DNA from: Qipengyuania mesophila
GTDB lineage: Bacteria > Pseudomonadota > Alphaproteobacteria > Sphingomonadales > Sphingomonadaceae
NCBI RefSeq assembly: GCF_019711655.1
Contig: NZ_JAIGNU010000002.1
Coordinates: forward strand, 372,001 to 436,000
DNA length: 64,000 nucleotides
Reading direction: 5' to 3'
Position 1 is the first letter of the stretch; each line of letters opens with the position of its first letter. The notes under the pieces were generated by a model, which was given only the letters and a program-made list of their open reading frames with translations, made no database searches and was not told where the DNA came from. Both the position numbers and the translations under genes were made by a program. Shown in pieces: positions 37,233 to 46,329 of the stretch.

Positions 37233-38134
37233 AGCGGCGTGACCGTGTAGATTTCGTCCGGCCGGTAGAACAGGCGGAGGAACATGTTGAAGGCGATCAC
37301 CAGGACGATCGCGGCAAGGATCAGGCGCAGCAGTTCGGGCTTGGCCTTCACCGCCATCTTCGATCCCAACTGTGCCCCCGTGACCGAGCCGAGAAGCAGC
37401 AGGAAAACCAGCACGATGTCGACCGCCTTGGTGGTCAGCGAGTGCATCATCGTCGTCGCCATGGTGACGAAGAGGATGTTGTAGAGCGAGGTCCCGACGA
37501 CGACATTCGCGCTCATTCCGAGGATGTAGAGCATGGCGGGCACGAGAATGAAGCCGCCGCCGACGCCCATCAGCATGGTGAGCATGCCCACCACCATGCC
37601 GACGATCAACGGCGCGAGCGGCGAGATGTAGAGACCCGAGCGATAGAATCGCCAGCGCAGCGGCAGGCTGGCGACCAGCGGGTGGTGCCGGCGGCGCGGC
37701 GCCTGGGTGCTGCCGGTCCCGCGCAGCGTCTGCACCGATTCCCGCGCCATCAGCAGCCCAATCCCCCCGAGCAGGACGACGTAGAGCGCGTTGATCACCA
37801 CGTCGATCTGGCCGATCGAGCGGAAGAAGCGGAACAGCAGCGCGCCGAAGCCCGAGCCGATGATCCCGCCACCGACCATCACCGCGCCCATCCGGTAGTC
37901 GACCCCGCCGCGCCCGCCATGCGCCAGCACGCCGGTGACGCTCGCGCCGGTGACCTGCGTCGAGGCCGATGCCGCAGCGACGGTGGGCGGAATTCCGTAG
38001 AAGATCAGCAGCGGCGTGGTCAGGAACCCGCCGCCGACACCGAACAGGCCCGACAGCACACCGGTGATGGCCCCCAGCGCGACGATCCACAGTCCATTTA
38101 CGGACAGGTTCGCGATGGGGAGATAGACGTCCAT
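37229..38134 (-). CDS. TSUP-family (TauE/SafE) anion exporter
   Basis: TSUP proteins move sulfite, sulfonates or related anions across the inner membrane. The 301-residue protein has about eight hydrophobic helices, with the two glycine-rich signature segments GLFGVGGGFLTTPLL (N-terminal half) and LMGVGGGFILVPAML (C-terminal half). Substrate cannot be told from sequence. It is translated with the following TIGR02186 gene (GTGA overlap). Confidence 0.9.
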   Translation of the reverse strand: MDVYLPIANLSVNGLWIVALGAITGVLSGLFGVGGGFLTTPLLIFYGIPPTVAAASASTQVTGASVTGVLAHGGRGGVDYRMGAVMVGGGIIGSGFGALLFRFFRSIGQIDVVINALYVVLLGGIGLLMARESVQTLRGTGSTQAPRRRHHPLVASLPLRWRFYRSGLYISPLAPLIVGMVVGMLTMLMGVGGGFILVPAMLYILGMSANVVVGTSLYNILFVTMATTMMHSLTTKAVDIVLVFLLLLGSVTGAQLGSKMAVKAKPELLRLILAAIVLVIAFNMFLRLFYRPDEIYTVTPL

Positions 38135-38180
38135 GGCTGCGCCCTATCGCAGGGGCGCGGCGGATAAAAGCGGGACGATG

Positions 38181-39305
38181 TCAGAAGCCGGTCGAAAGCG
38201 TCACGACACCGCCATTCCCCGGCTCGGCACCGCCAGCCACGCGCCAGCGATAGTCTGCCTCGATCCGGGCAGGAGCGCCGCCCAGTTCGAGCTTCACCGA
38301 GAGGCTGGGGCCAAAGTCGAGCCGCGCCGCGCCCCGCTGCGCACCGCCCCAGGCTCCTGCCCCGAGCGAGACGGTGGCGAGGTCGAACCGCGCGAGCTCG
38401 CGTTCGGCGACGACTGCACCATCGGCGAAGGCAGTCGCGAAGTCGCCGGCGACATAGCCAGCCTGACCATAGCCCCGCGCCGTAACCTGTCCGGGGAGGC
38501 GCAGCGAATCGAACCCGCCGGCAAGGAAGGCGGCCGGGCGGATCTCTGCGCTCCGCCCGGGTCTTTCGGTCACGCGCATTTCCGCATGGAAGGCGATAGG
38601 GACACCGGGAAGGGGACGCGCCCGAATCCCGAGAGCTCCCTCGGTTTCGCCGCCATCGACCAGCGAGCGCGCAACGCGCGCATAGGCAACCGGTTGGTGC
38701 GCTGCGCCGGTGGGCGCGAGGCGATAGGCGAGTACTGCACCCAGCTGGCTCGCGCCGTAACTGGCAGGCCGCTCGCCTCCCCCGGTCAGCCGCACACCAC
38801 CCTCGCGCAGCAAGGCCCACGCGTCGACGTGCCAGGGCGAGGCCGTTAGCGGCTGCGGCGCCCTCGCGATCGAACGCGCAACGCCCGGCGCACCGTCGAG
38901 CAAGACCGCGACGCTGCGCGGCATGGGCAGGCTCGCCATTCCGGCGGCGAAAAGCAGATTATGTCCCACCGCGCGGCGATGCGTATCGAAATAGGCCGCG
39001 AAATCGGGCTGCGGCGACGTTGGGGGTATGTTCGAGTCTAGGGGCACATGGTTGGTGCGGAGAGCCACATGCGGTTGCGCCCGTTCTGCCTTAGCGAGGT
39101 GCACGTCTTTCAGAGGGTCGCTCACACGCGCGACGGGGGCCGCCTCCGTCGAGATCGCATCGGTCAGTTGCAGCAACTCGGGCAAGTCGAGCTGCTCGGG
39201 CCAGGGATTGTGCCAGGTGAGCACGCGCAGCAGGCACCAGCCGGCGAACAGCAGTCCGAGGAAGAGGACCGGCTGTCCCTCGCGTCTGGCAAATCCCCCG
39301 ATCAT
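38181..39305 (-). CDS. Probable outer-membrane partner of NfrB-like glycosyltransferase
   Basis: The 374-residue protein has an N-terminal hydrophobic segment (PVLFLGLLFAGWCLLRVL), a variable Pro-rich region (about 40-100), and a C-terminal half rich in alternating beta strands ending YRWRVAG...GGVVTLSTGF with a terminal Phe, as in outer-membrane barrels. The C-terminus resembles that of NfrA. The start overlaps the glycosyltransferase stop (ATGA), supporting a joint export role. The outer-membrane assignment is inference. Confidence 0.6.
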   Translation of the reverse strand: MIGGFARREGQPVLFLGLLFAGWCLLRVLTWHNPWPEQLDLPELLQLTDAISTEAAPVARVSDPLKDVHLAKAERAQPHVALRTNHVPLDSNIPPTSPQPDFAAYFDTHRRAVGHNLLFAAGMASLPMPRSVAVLLDGAPGVARSIARAPQPLTASPWHVDAWALLREGGVRLTGGGERPASYGASQLGAVLAYRLAPTGAAHQPVAYARVARSLVDGGETEGALGIRARPLPGVPIAFHAEMRVTERPGRSAEIRPAAFLAGGFDSLRLPGQVTARGYGQAGYVAGDFATAFADGAVVAERELARFDLATVSLGAGAWGGAQRGAARLDFGPSLSVKLELGGAPARIEADYRWRVAGGAEPGNGGVVTLSTGF

Positions 39306-40705
39306 GCTCCCTCACCTGCCGCCTGCGCCAACAGCGGATGGTCCCGATGTTCGGTCTTGTCCCACACAACGGGCGCGCCGCGAAGCGTCCCGACATAGGC
39401 AGTCAGCGCGCGCCGCCCGGCCATGATCGCGATGACGTTCGATACGAGAATGCGCGGGATCGCGAGCAGGCCCTGACGCCACCCGAATTCGCGCGCAGTG
39501 AAGCAGGCGCGCACGAACAGGCGCAGCATCAGTCCGCCGACATTCAGCAGCAGCAGCGCCGACAGCAGCGCGGTGGCGGGAGGCGGAGTGACGATCCCGG
39601 CTTGCTGCAGGACCATGCCGACCGAAAGCAGGCAGACGAGCAGATAGGCGATCACCAGCAGGATCGAGGCCAAGGGCCCACGCCGGTCGCGCAATTGCAT
39701 CCACAGCTCGACCGGCTCGCGCCCCCAGCCGAGCCGGTCCCAGCCCTGCAAGGCAATGCCATGCATCCAGCGCGTCTTCTGGCGGACCGCCGCTTCCAGC
39801 CGCGCAGAAAAGTAGGACCGCGTGGCGATCAGTCGCCCATCCAAGGTGCGCACGCGCAGGAACCGGCCCGTGCCACCGTCCTGCGCGACTTTGAGACCCA
39901 GCTCGTAGTCCTCGGTGAGGGACTCCTCGGCAAAGGGCTTGCCCCCCTGCCGGTCCGCAAGCCGGGCGAGCGCGCCACGGGCGATCGCGCAGCCGACCCC
40001 GGCCCCGGGAATGGCGGCACCCAGTGCGTCGCGCACAACGAGCGCCTTTCCATGCGATTCGGCGAATTCGTCGGCATAGTGCGAACCGATCCATGCCGAA
40101 TGCTTTTGGGGGAGTGCGATGACGGGCAACTGCACGAAATGGGCGTGCCACAGCGCTGCGTCGAGCAGATCGAGCGCAGCCGGATCGACCATGTCCTCGG
40201 CATCGTGCTGCACGACCATACGGAAATCGGCGCCCGTCCGTTGCTCGTCCTCGGCCATCGCAAGATAGATCCGGTTCAGGCAATCGGCCTTGGAGGTCGG
40301 CCCCTTCCTATCGTGCACCACCAGCCGTACCCGCGGATCGCCCCGAACGGATGCCATCACGGCGGCCATGGTAGCGGGATCGTTGCGATAGCAACCGACA
40401 TAGACGACCAATTCGTCCTGGCGCCAGACATCGAGCATATGCGTCAGCGTGGGGCCGATCACCGCTGCTTCCTGCCACGCGGGAATGAACACGACGGCGC
40501 GGCCCGCGAGGCTACGGGGCTCTGCGAGGCTGCGTTCGTCGACGCGCTGCGTGCGGATGCGCCCGGTCAGGCGAAACCACGCATAGAGGCAATCGAGGGC
40601 GAGTTCGTCGATCATGCCGAGCGCAAAGAAGGCTGCGGCGAACAGCAGCAATTCGTGCTGCACGAGCACGAACCATTCCGCCAGCGTGAAGCCCCCCAAA
40701 AACAA
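39302..40705 (-). CDS. NfrB-like family 2 glycosyltransferase
   Basis: The 467-residue membrane glycosyltransferase has helices at the N-terminus (LLLFAAAFFALGMIDEL), a GT2 core with VQHDAEDMVDP (metal-binding acidic motif), TEDYELGLK (catalytic TED) and QKTRWMHGI (QxxRW), then further helices (ILLVIAYLLVCLLSVGM). The combination is that of processive synthases such as NfrB and cellulose synthase. No PilZ domain is visible. With the overlapping downstream barrel-like gene it forms a probable exopolysaccharide synthesis/export pair. Confidence 0.85.
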   Translation of the reverse strand: MFLGGFTLAEWFVLVQHELLLFAAAFFALGMIDELALDCLYAWFRLTGRIRTQRVDERSLAEPRSLAGRAVVFIPAWQEAAVIGPTLTHMLDVWRQDELVVYVGCYRNDPATMAAVMASVRGDPRVRLVVHDRKGPTSKADCLNRIYLAMAEDEQRTGADFRMVVQHDAEDMVDPAALDLLDAALWHAHFVQLPVIALPQKHSAWIGSHYADEFAESHGKALVVRDALGAAIPGAGVGCAIARGALARLADRQGGKPFAEESLTEDYELGLKVAQDGGTGRFLRVRTLDGRLIATRSYFSARLEAAVRQKTRWMHGIALQGWDRLGWGREPVELWMQLRDRRGPLASILLVIAYLLVCLLSVGMVLQQAGIVTPPPATALLSALLLLNVGGLMLRLFVRACFTAREFGWRQGLLAIPRILVSNVIAIMAGRRALTAYVGTLRGAPVVWDKTEHRDHPLLAQAAGEGA

Positions 40706-40787
40706 GCGCCACCCCCCTCCCTTTCTGACTACTCCGATACCTCAAGACTTGCAACGCGGGCAGCTTTGCGAAAGAGAGCGGCCCAAG

Positions 40788-41999
40788 ATGACCGAACGTC
40801 CTTCCGCTTTCCGCCTCGTTTTCGCCCCCGTCCGCGCGCTCTTCGTCAGCGACGCATCGGCGGGCATCCTCCTCATCCTGGTTGCCGCAGCGGCGATGTT
40901 CGCGGCCAATTCGCCTTTCGCCGGCGAATATGAGGCCCTGTTCTACGGCGAGCTCGCCTGGACGCCGATCGCCAAGCTGGATGACCTGCACCTGTGGATC
41001 AACGACGCACTAATGGCGGTGTTCTTCTTCGTCGTCGGTCTTGAAGTGAAGCGCGAATGGATCGAGGGCCAGCTCTCGAGTGCGCAGGCGCGGCGCCTGC
41101 CCATCCTCGCCGCCGCCGCGGGCATGATCCTTCCGGCGCTGGTTTATGTCGGCGTGGCAGGCGGCAATGCCGAACTCCTGCGCGGCTGGGCGATCCCCGC
41201 CGCGACCGACATCGCTTTCGCCATGGGCGTGCTCGGCCTACTCGGAAACCGCGTCCCGGCATCGTTGCGGCTGTTCCTGCTCACGGTGGCGATCGTCGAC
41301 GATATCGGCGCGGTGGTGGTCATCGCGCTGTTCTACACCGCCAATATCAAGCTCGGCTGGCTAGCAGCCTCGGCTGCGGTGGTGATCGCGATGATGGCCC
41401 TCAACCGGATGAAGGTGGCGCGCTTCTGGCCCTTTATCGCGCTGGCCGTGGTGCTCTGGTACTGTGTTCTTCATTCCGGGATCCATGCCACCATCGCCGG
41501 CGTCGTCGCGGCGCTGTGCATTCCGATGGTCGGGCCCGACGACCAGACGATGGTCGAGCGCATGGAACACAGCCTCGCCCCCTGGAGCGCCTATCTGGTC
41601 GTCCCGGTGTTCGGCTTCGCCAATGCGGGCGTGCCCTTTGCCGGACTCGGGCTCGAACAGGTGCTGGCGCCGCTGCCGCTCGCGATCGCCGCGGGTCTGT
41701 TCGTCGGCAAGCAGGTGGGCATTTTCCTGGCCATTCTGGCAGCCGACAAACTCGGCTTTGCACCTCGCCCCGATCAGGCAACCTGGCCGGAAATCTGGGG
41801 CGTCTCGATCCTCTGCGGGATCGGCTTCACCATGTCGCTGTTCATCAGCGGGCTGGCCTTCGCCGACCAGCAATTGCTGATCAACGAGGCCAAGATCGGC
41901 ATCCTGCTCGGATCGCTGATTTCAGCGGTCGTCGGGTTCGTCATCCTGCGGATGACGACGACGCATCCCGACGACGTGAAGTCGCCCTATCTGGGCTGA
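40788..41999 (+). CDS. nhaA: Na+/H+ antiporter NhaA
   Basis: NhaA exchanges one Na+ for two H+ across the inner membrane. The 403-residue protein shows the conserved VFFFVVGLEVKREWIEG, the TDIAFAMGVL unwound helix, and VDDIGAVVVIALFY with the double Asp that binds Na+/H+. Length and helix number match. The ATG at MTERPSAFR follows an AAAGAGAG ribosome binding site; an in-frame extension upstream lacks family-like sequence. Divergent from the glycosyltransferase, with 82 bp between. Confidence 0.96.
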   Translation: MTERPSAFRLVFAPVRALFVSDASAGILLILVAAAAMFAANSPFAGEYEALFYGELAWTPIAKLDDLHLWINDALMAVFFFVVGLEVKREWIEGQLSSAQARRLPILAAAAGMILPALVYVGVAGGNAELLRGWAIPAATDIAFAMGVLGLLGNRVPASLRLFLLTVAIVDDIGAVVVIALFYTANIKLGWLAASAAVVIAMMALNRMKVARFWPFIALAVVLWYCVLHSGIHATIAGVVAALCIPMVGPDDQTMVERMEHSLAPWSAYLVVPVFGFANAGVPFAGLGLEQVLAPLPLAIAAGLFVGKQVGIFLAILAADKLGFAPRPDQATWPEIWGVSILCGIGFTMSLFISGLAFADQQLLINEAKIGILLGSLISAVVGFVILRMTTTHPDDVKSPYLG

Positions 42000-42009
42000 C
42001 CCGCGCGGC

Positions 42010-42453
42010 CTACCAGCTGCCGGTGTTTTCCATGCTCGCCCAAGGTTCCTGCGGGTCGAGATAGCCGTCCTGCAACAGCTCGATTGAGATGCCGTCGGGC
42101 GTCCTCACGAAAGCCATGTGCCCGTCGCGCGGCGGACGGTTGATGGTGTGGCCCGCATCGACGAGCGCCTGGCAGGTCTCGTAGATGTTCTCGACCCGGT
42201 AGGCGAGGTGGCCAAAGTTCCGCCCTCCAGTGTAGGTTTCAGGTGCGCTCCCGTTTTCGGACGGCCAGTTATAGGTCAGCTCGACCTCGGCGACTCCTTC
42301 CTGCCCCGGCGCGGCGAGGAAGATCAGAGTGAACCGGCCCTTGTCATTGTCGAACCGGCGCACTTCCTCGACACCGATCAGTTTGAAGAAAGCCACCGTG
42401 GCATCGGGGTCTGCGACGCGGATCATGCTGTGCAGGTATTTGGGCACGGACAA
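42010..42453 (-). CDS. gloA: Glyoxalase I (lactoylglutathione lyase)
   Basis: Glyoxalase I converts the methylglyoxal-glutathione hemithioacetal to S-lactoylglutathione. The 147-residue VOC protein keeps the four metal ligands of the family: His8 (KYLHSMIRV), Glu58 (VELTYNW), His82 (FGHLAYRV) and Glu125 (SIELLQ). GRNFGHLAYRVENIYETC and DGHMAFVRTPDG are typical. The nickel versus zinc class cannot be fixed by eye. Convergent with nhaA, 10 bp between stops. Confidence 0.88.
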   Translation of the reverse strand: MSVPKYLHSMIRVADPDATVAFFKLIGVEEVRRFDNDKGRFTLIFLAAPGQEGVAEVELTYNWPSENGSAPETYTGGRNFGHLAYRVENIYETCQALVDAGHTINRPPRDGHMAFVRTPDGISIELLQDGYLDPQEPWASMENTGSW

Positions 42454-42535
42454 ACTCCATTCATCTATATTAAAGCACGGTTCATCGCAGAAGTCCTAAC
42501 CCTTATCAGGGAGGAACAGAGCAGAGAGGACTGCG

Positions 42536-43288
42536 ATGATGTCAGAGGAAGCCGATAACACCGATAGCCGGGGAGTGCAGCCAGTGGATTTCACCCTGCG
42601 GCGTTGGCTCGCCAGCGCTGGCATATTGGCCATCGGCCTGGTCGTCGGAGGATTCGTGCTGGGCGACGGTCTCGTGCGAATGAAGGCCGCCGAACGCAGC
42701 GTGACCGTGCGCGGTCTTGCCGAACGCGAAGTCACCGCCGACCTCGCGACCTGGACCCTGTCCTACGCCTCCACCGCCACCGACCTGCGAACTGCCCAGA
42801 CCAGCACCGATCGCGACGCGGCGGCGGTGCGCCAGTTCTTCAAGGAACTGGGCTTTCCCGAAGCCGAACTGACCCCGGCGGGCGTGAATGTGTCGAACTA
42901 CACCGACAATGGCACCGTCTTCTACACGGTCCGCCAGCGCAGCGTGTTGCGCACCAAGGACATCGAGCGCGCCCAGCGCGCGGTGCAGCGGCAAGCCGAA
43001 CTCGTCCGCAAGGGCGTTGTGCTAGAGGATGGTTCGGGCATCAGCTACACCTTCACCGGCCTCAATGCGATCAAGCCGGAAATGGTCGCCGAGGCCACCC
43101 GCGACGCCCGCGCCGCTGCGGAGCAGTTCGCCAAGGACAGCGGCGCCGATGTGGGCAGCATTCGCAACGCGACGCAGGGCTATTTTTCGATCGAGGCCCG
43201 CGATGGAGAGGCGGGTGGCTGGGGTATCGGCGACACGCCCTTCAAGAAGGTCCGCGTCGTCACCACGGTCGATTTCGCACTCGACTGA
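42536..43288 (+). CDS. SIMPL (DUF541) domain protein
   Basis: The 250-residue protein has an N-terminal membrane anchor (ASAGILAIGLVVGGFVLG) and then a SIMPL/DUF541 domain (ERSVTVRGLAEREVTADLATW, then YSASTATD-like strands). Periplasmic location is likely. SIMPL proteins have no agreed function. Two Met codons in a row (MMSEE) leave a one-codon doubt over the start. Single gene; a convergent terminator lies downstream. Confidence 0.85.
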   Translation: MMSEEADNTDSRGVQPVDFTLRRWLASAGILAIGLVVGGFVLGDGLVRMKAAERSVTVRGLAEREVTADLATWTLSYASTATDLRTAQTSTDRDAAAVRQFFKELGFPEAELTPAGVNVSNYTDNGTVFYTVRQRSVLRTKDIERAQRAVQRQAELVRKGVVLEDGSGISYTFTGLNAIKPEMVAEATRDARAAAEQFAKDSGADVGSIRNATQGYFSIEARDGEAGGWGIGDTPFKKVRVVTTVDFALD

Positions 43289-43290
43289 CA

Positions 43291-43321
43291 AAAAGAGGGG
43301 TGCGCCGGCACAGCGCACCCC
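43291..43321 (-). terminator. Terminator of the TorF-type porin gene
   Basis: GGGGTGCGC (43297-43305) pairs with GCGCACCCC (43313-43321). Read on the minus strand it is followed by TCTTTTTG. It lies between the convergent SIMPL and porin genes. Confidence 0.8.
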
Positions 43322-43346
43322 CCACGGATTTCCCGCCAGTGAATTC

Positions 43347-44093
43347 TCAGAAACTGGCGGAAATCGTTCCCACGATGGCATCGTCGGTGAAACCGTCAAT
43401 CGACGGTCCCTCGACGCCGATGTAGGCGACGCCGACCTCGAAATTGCCTTCGCTCACGCTGGCACCGATCGACCAGTCGAGGCCGGTATCGTCGGTGGTG
43501 CCGGCGAGCAGCGGCGGCGCAAGGGCGCCGTCCGTATAGCCGAGGTGGCCCGTGAGGCTCACCGGCGTGCCCGGCAGCCCGAAGCCGACGTCGGTGTAGA
43601 GATAGAGATTGTCATCCCCGCCGAGCGAATCCTGCTTGGGCGCATAGGCGACACCGAAGGTCGCTTCGGCCGGACCGAGGTTGGCGCTGATCGAGGCATA
43701 GGGTTCGATGTAATCGGTATCGAGGCCCAGATCCTCGGTCGGATAGATGTAGTAGAGCACGCCGACATCGACGCTGACGGCATCGGTCAGTTGGCCGCCC
43801 CAGCCGGCATAGATATCGAACTCGAGATCGCCATAAGCCGGACCGCCCTTGATCGAGGATGCCCAGGTGCCGATGTAGAAGCCGCTGTCATGGGCGACGT
43901 CAAAGCCACCCTGGATGGCAGGATCGCCCCCGGAGAGCGAGACGCCGCGAAAGCGATAGTCGGTGGTCAGCGCAACATTGGCCGAGGTACTGAACCCGCT
44001 TTCCTCTTCGGACTGTGCCATGGCCGGCGTTGCGAGAGAAAGACCCGCCGCAGCGAGCGAAACGGCCATGAGGCCGCGAAAGGACGTGAGCAT
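43347..44093 (-). CDS. TorF-family putative porin
   Basis: The 248-residue product starts MLTSFRGLMAVSL with a signal peptide ending AMAQ. It then has STSANVALTTDYRFRGVS and SGGDPAIQGGFDVAHDSGFYIG, the hallmark of the TorF/TIGR02001 outer-membrane family. It continues with amphipathic beta strands and ends in Phe (GTISASF), as needed for BAM-dependent insertion. Transport substrate unknown. The 273 bp upstream (44094-44366) hold no gene. Confidence 0.9.
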   Translation of the reverse strand: MLTSFRGLMAVSLAAAGLSLATPAMAQSEEESGFSTSANVALTTDYRFRGVSLSGGDPAIQGGFDVAHDSGFYIGTWASSIKGGPAYGDLEFDIYAGWGGQLTDAVSVDVGVLYYIYPTEDLGLDTDYIEPYASISANLGPAEATFGVAYAPKQDSLGGDDNLYLYTDVGFGLPGTPVSLTGHLGYTDGALAPPLLAGTTDDTGLDWSIGASVSEGNFEVGVAYIGVEGPSIDGFTDDAIVGTISASF

Positions 44094-44326
44094 TACAAAC
44101 TCCTGTACGAGTGTCGCTTCGTCCCACCTGCGAATCCGACTGGACCATTTTGCATAGCCTCTGGTTCGGATACGGTCATAAACCTGCATGACTCAGGTCA
44201 TTTGCGCAAGATCGCATCGTGCGGTTTTCGCATTCGCAACAAATGCTGTGCCTTTTTCGCAACTGCAAAAAGTGGTCCGGTGCGGGTTTGTTGCCCCCGC
44301 GGCGGCTTGCGCCTATCTGCTTCCGA

Positions 44327-44336
44327 CCCCCCCCCC
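44327..44336. repeat. C10 homopolymer tract upstream of the phosphoesterase gene
   Basis: Ten consecutive C residues lie 30 bp before the metallophosphoesterase ATG, outside the coding region. Such tracts slip easily and can change promoter or leader spacing. Confidence 0.9.
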
Positions 44337-44366
44337 GCAGCAAATTCAAGATTGCCCATAGTTTCC

Positions 44367-45167
44367 ATGCTGAACCTCGCGAGATTCTTCAGAAAGGACG
44401 TGCCTGCCGCTCCAAGGCCTAAAGTCCCGGCGGGCGAAAGGTATTACGTCATCGGCGACATCCACGGCCGGTGCGATCTGCTCGACGAGCTCATCGTCGC
44501 GATCGAGGAAGACGACCAGCAAATGGGCGAAGCCGACACCACCGTGGTACTGCTCGGCGATCTGGTCGACCGCGGCCCCGAAAGCGCGCGCGTGATCGAA
44601 ACCGCACGGCAGTGGGGCGAGCGGCGCAAGTTGCGCTACATCGCAGGCAATCACGAGGAAATGTTCCTCGAAGCCTTCACCGACAAGGAGATGCTGCGCC
44701 ATTTCCTCAAGCATGGCGGCAAGGAGACCGTGCTCAGCTACGGGATCAAGAAGAAGCGCTACAGCGAGCTGACGATGAAGGAACTGCAGGCCGAGTTGCA
44801 CGAACTCGTGCCCAAGAAGCACCGCAAGTTCCTCGCCGCGATGGAGGACATCATCGTCGCTGGCGACTATGTCTTCGTCCATGCCGGGATCAATCCCAAG
44901 TTCAGCCTCGAAGAGCAGCGCAAGTCCGACTTGCGGTGGATTCGCGAACGGTTCCTCAAGCACCGCGAGCCGCTCAGCCATGTCGTGGTCCACGGGCACA
45001 CGATTTTCGACGATGTCGAAAGCACCGAATACCGGATCGGGATCGATACCGGAGCCTTCCGCACGGGCAAGCTCACCGCGCTCGTCCTCGAAGGCGACCA
45101 GCGCCGCTTCATCCAGGCGCACGAGGTCGACGGGAATATCATGGTGATGCACAGCGGATTCGCCTAG
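44367..45167 (+). CDS. Calcineurin-like metallophosphoesterase
   Basis: The 266-residue protein has the ordered metallophosphatase motifs GDIHGRCDLLDEL, LLGDLVDRGPES, YIAGNHEEM and VVVHGHTIFDD. This is the pattern of bacterial serine/threonine phosphatases (PrpA-like) and of symmetrical Ap4A hydrolases, which cannot be separated by eye. The start is the ATG at MLNLARFFRK. A run of ten C lies 30 bp upstream and could slip. Confidence 0.88.
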   Translation: MLNLARFFRKDVPAAPRPKVPAGERYYVIGDIHGRCDLLDELIVAIEEDDQQMGEADTTVVLLGDLVDRGPESARVIETARQWGERRKLRYIAGNHEEMFLEAFTDKEMLRHFLKHGGKETVLSYGIKKKRYSELTMKELQAELHELVPKKHRKFLAAMEDIIVAGDYVFVHAGINPKFSLEEQRKSDLRWIRERFLKHREPLSHVVVHGHTIFDDVESTEYRIGIDTGAFRTGKLTALVLEGDQRRFIQAHEVDGNIMVMHSGFA

Positions 45168-45264
45168 CCACCCCAGCGGTCCGGCCGCACCGCCGCCGGG
45201 CAGGCGGGAGCGAATTGCCCTGGTCTCGCGTTTTGTCCTTGCTTGCCTCCTAAGGAGTACCCTC

Positions 45265-45737
45265 GTGCCGCTCGATCATTCCGAAGGCCTCGAAAACCCC
45301 GCCGCAAAATGGACCGTCGTGGCCACGATGGTCGCCCTGGTGCTGCTGATCGGCCTCTCGATCTGGGCTGCCTTCTCGATCCGGCTGGACACCTTCGCCC
45401 GGATCGACGCGGGGACCGACCGCATCCATATTCGCGGGACCGAGACCAAGTTCGTCGGCTTCGCCAAGGGCAGCTATGCCGGCCGAGAGGTCCTGGTCGA
45501 GGGCCTGCCCACGATCGAACAACTCGAGGAACTGCCCATCGCCTGGCGGGCCCTGTGCGTCGTGCGCGACGATCCGCGCACCGACTGGAGCAAAGCCGAT
45601 CCGATGATGAAGGTCCACCTCCATTCGGAGAAGATGAAGGAAGCCTGCCGTCCGTTCGAAGGGCTCGAGGTAGAGGGCCAGATCGTGCCCAAGGAAGCAC
45701 CGCCCAAGACCTCGATGCTGCCTGCTGTCGAGGATTT

Positions 45738-45753
<16 letters not shown>
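45265..45753 (+). CDS. Membrane-anchored protein of unknown function
   Basis: This encodes 162 residues from a GTG start with a strong AAGGAG ribosome binding site 7 nt upstream. One membrane helix (VVATMVALVLLIGLSIWAAF) is followed by a hydrophilic, probably periplasmic domain with two Cys (RALCVVRD, KEACRPFEG). No named family recognised. Its last five codons and stop run over the 3' end of rnpB on the opposite strand, which is unusual. Confidence 0.7.
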
Positions 45754-46153
<400 letters not shown>

Positions 46154-46161
46154 GCCGGGTC

Positions 46162-46189
46162 AGATAGGGCATCGCACGCCGTTCGCCAA
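46162..46189 (-). promoter_or_regulatory. Candidate rnpB promoter
   Basis: On the minus strand TTGGCG (46189-46184), 16 bp and CTATCT (46167-46162) lie so that transcription would begin within a few bases of the predicted RNase P RNA 5' end. Assigned by position and eye. Confidence 0.5.
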
Positions 46190-46329
46190 GCGCGAGCCTC
46201 CATCGCATTGTAGTATACGTGAATCTACGAATTCCGCGCTGCGGAGAGCCGGCCCGACGATTTCGTTAAACTTTGTTCCCTAGGCGAATCGGGGCCTGCG
46301 ATCATTCGCGGGCCGTATCCGAGGACCGC

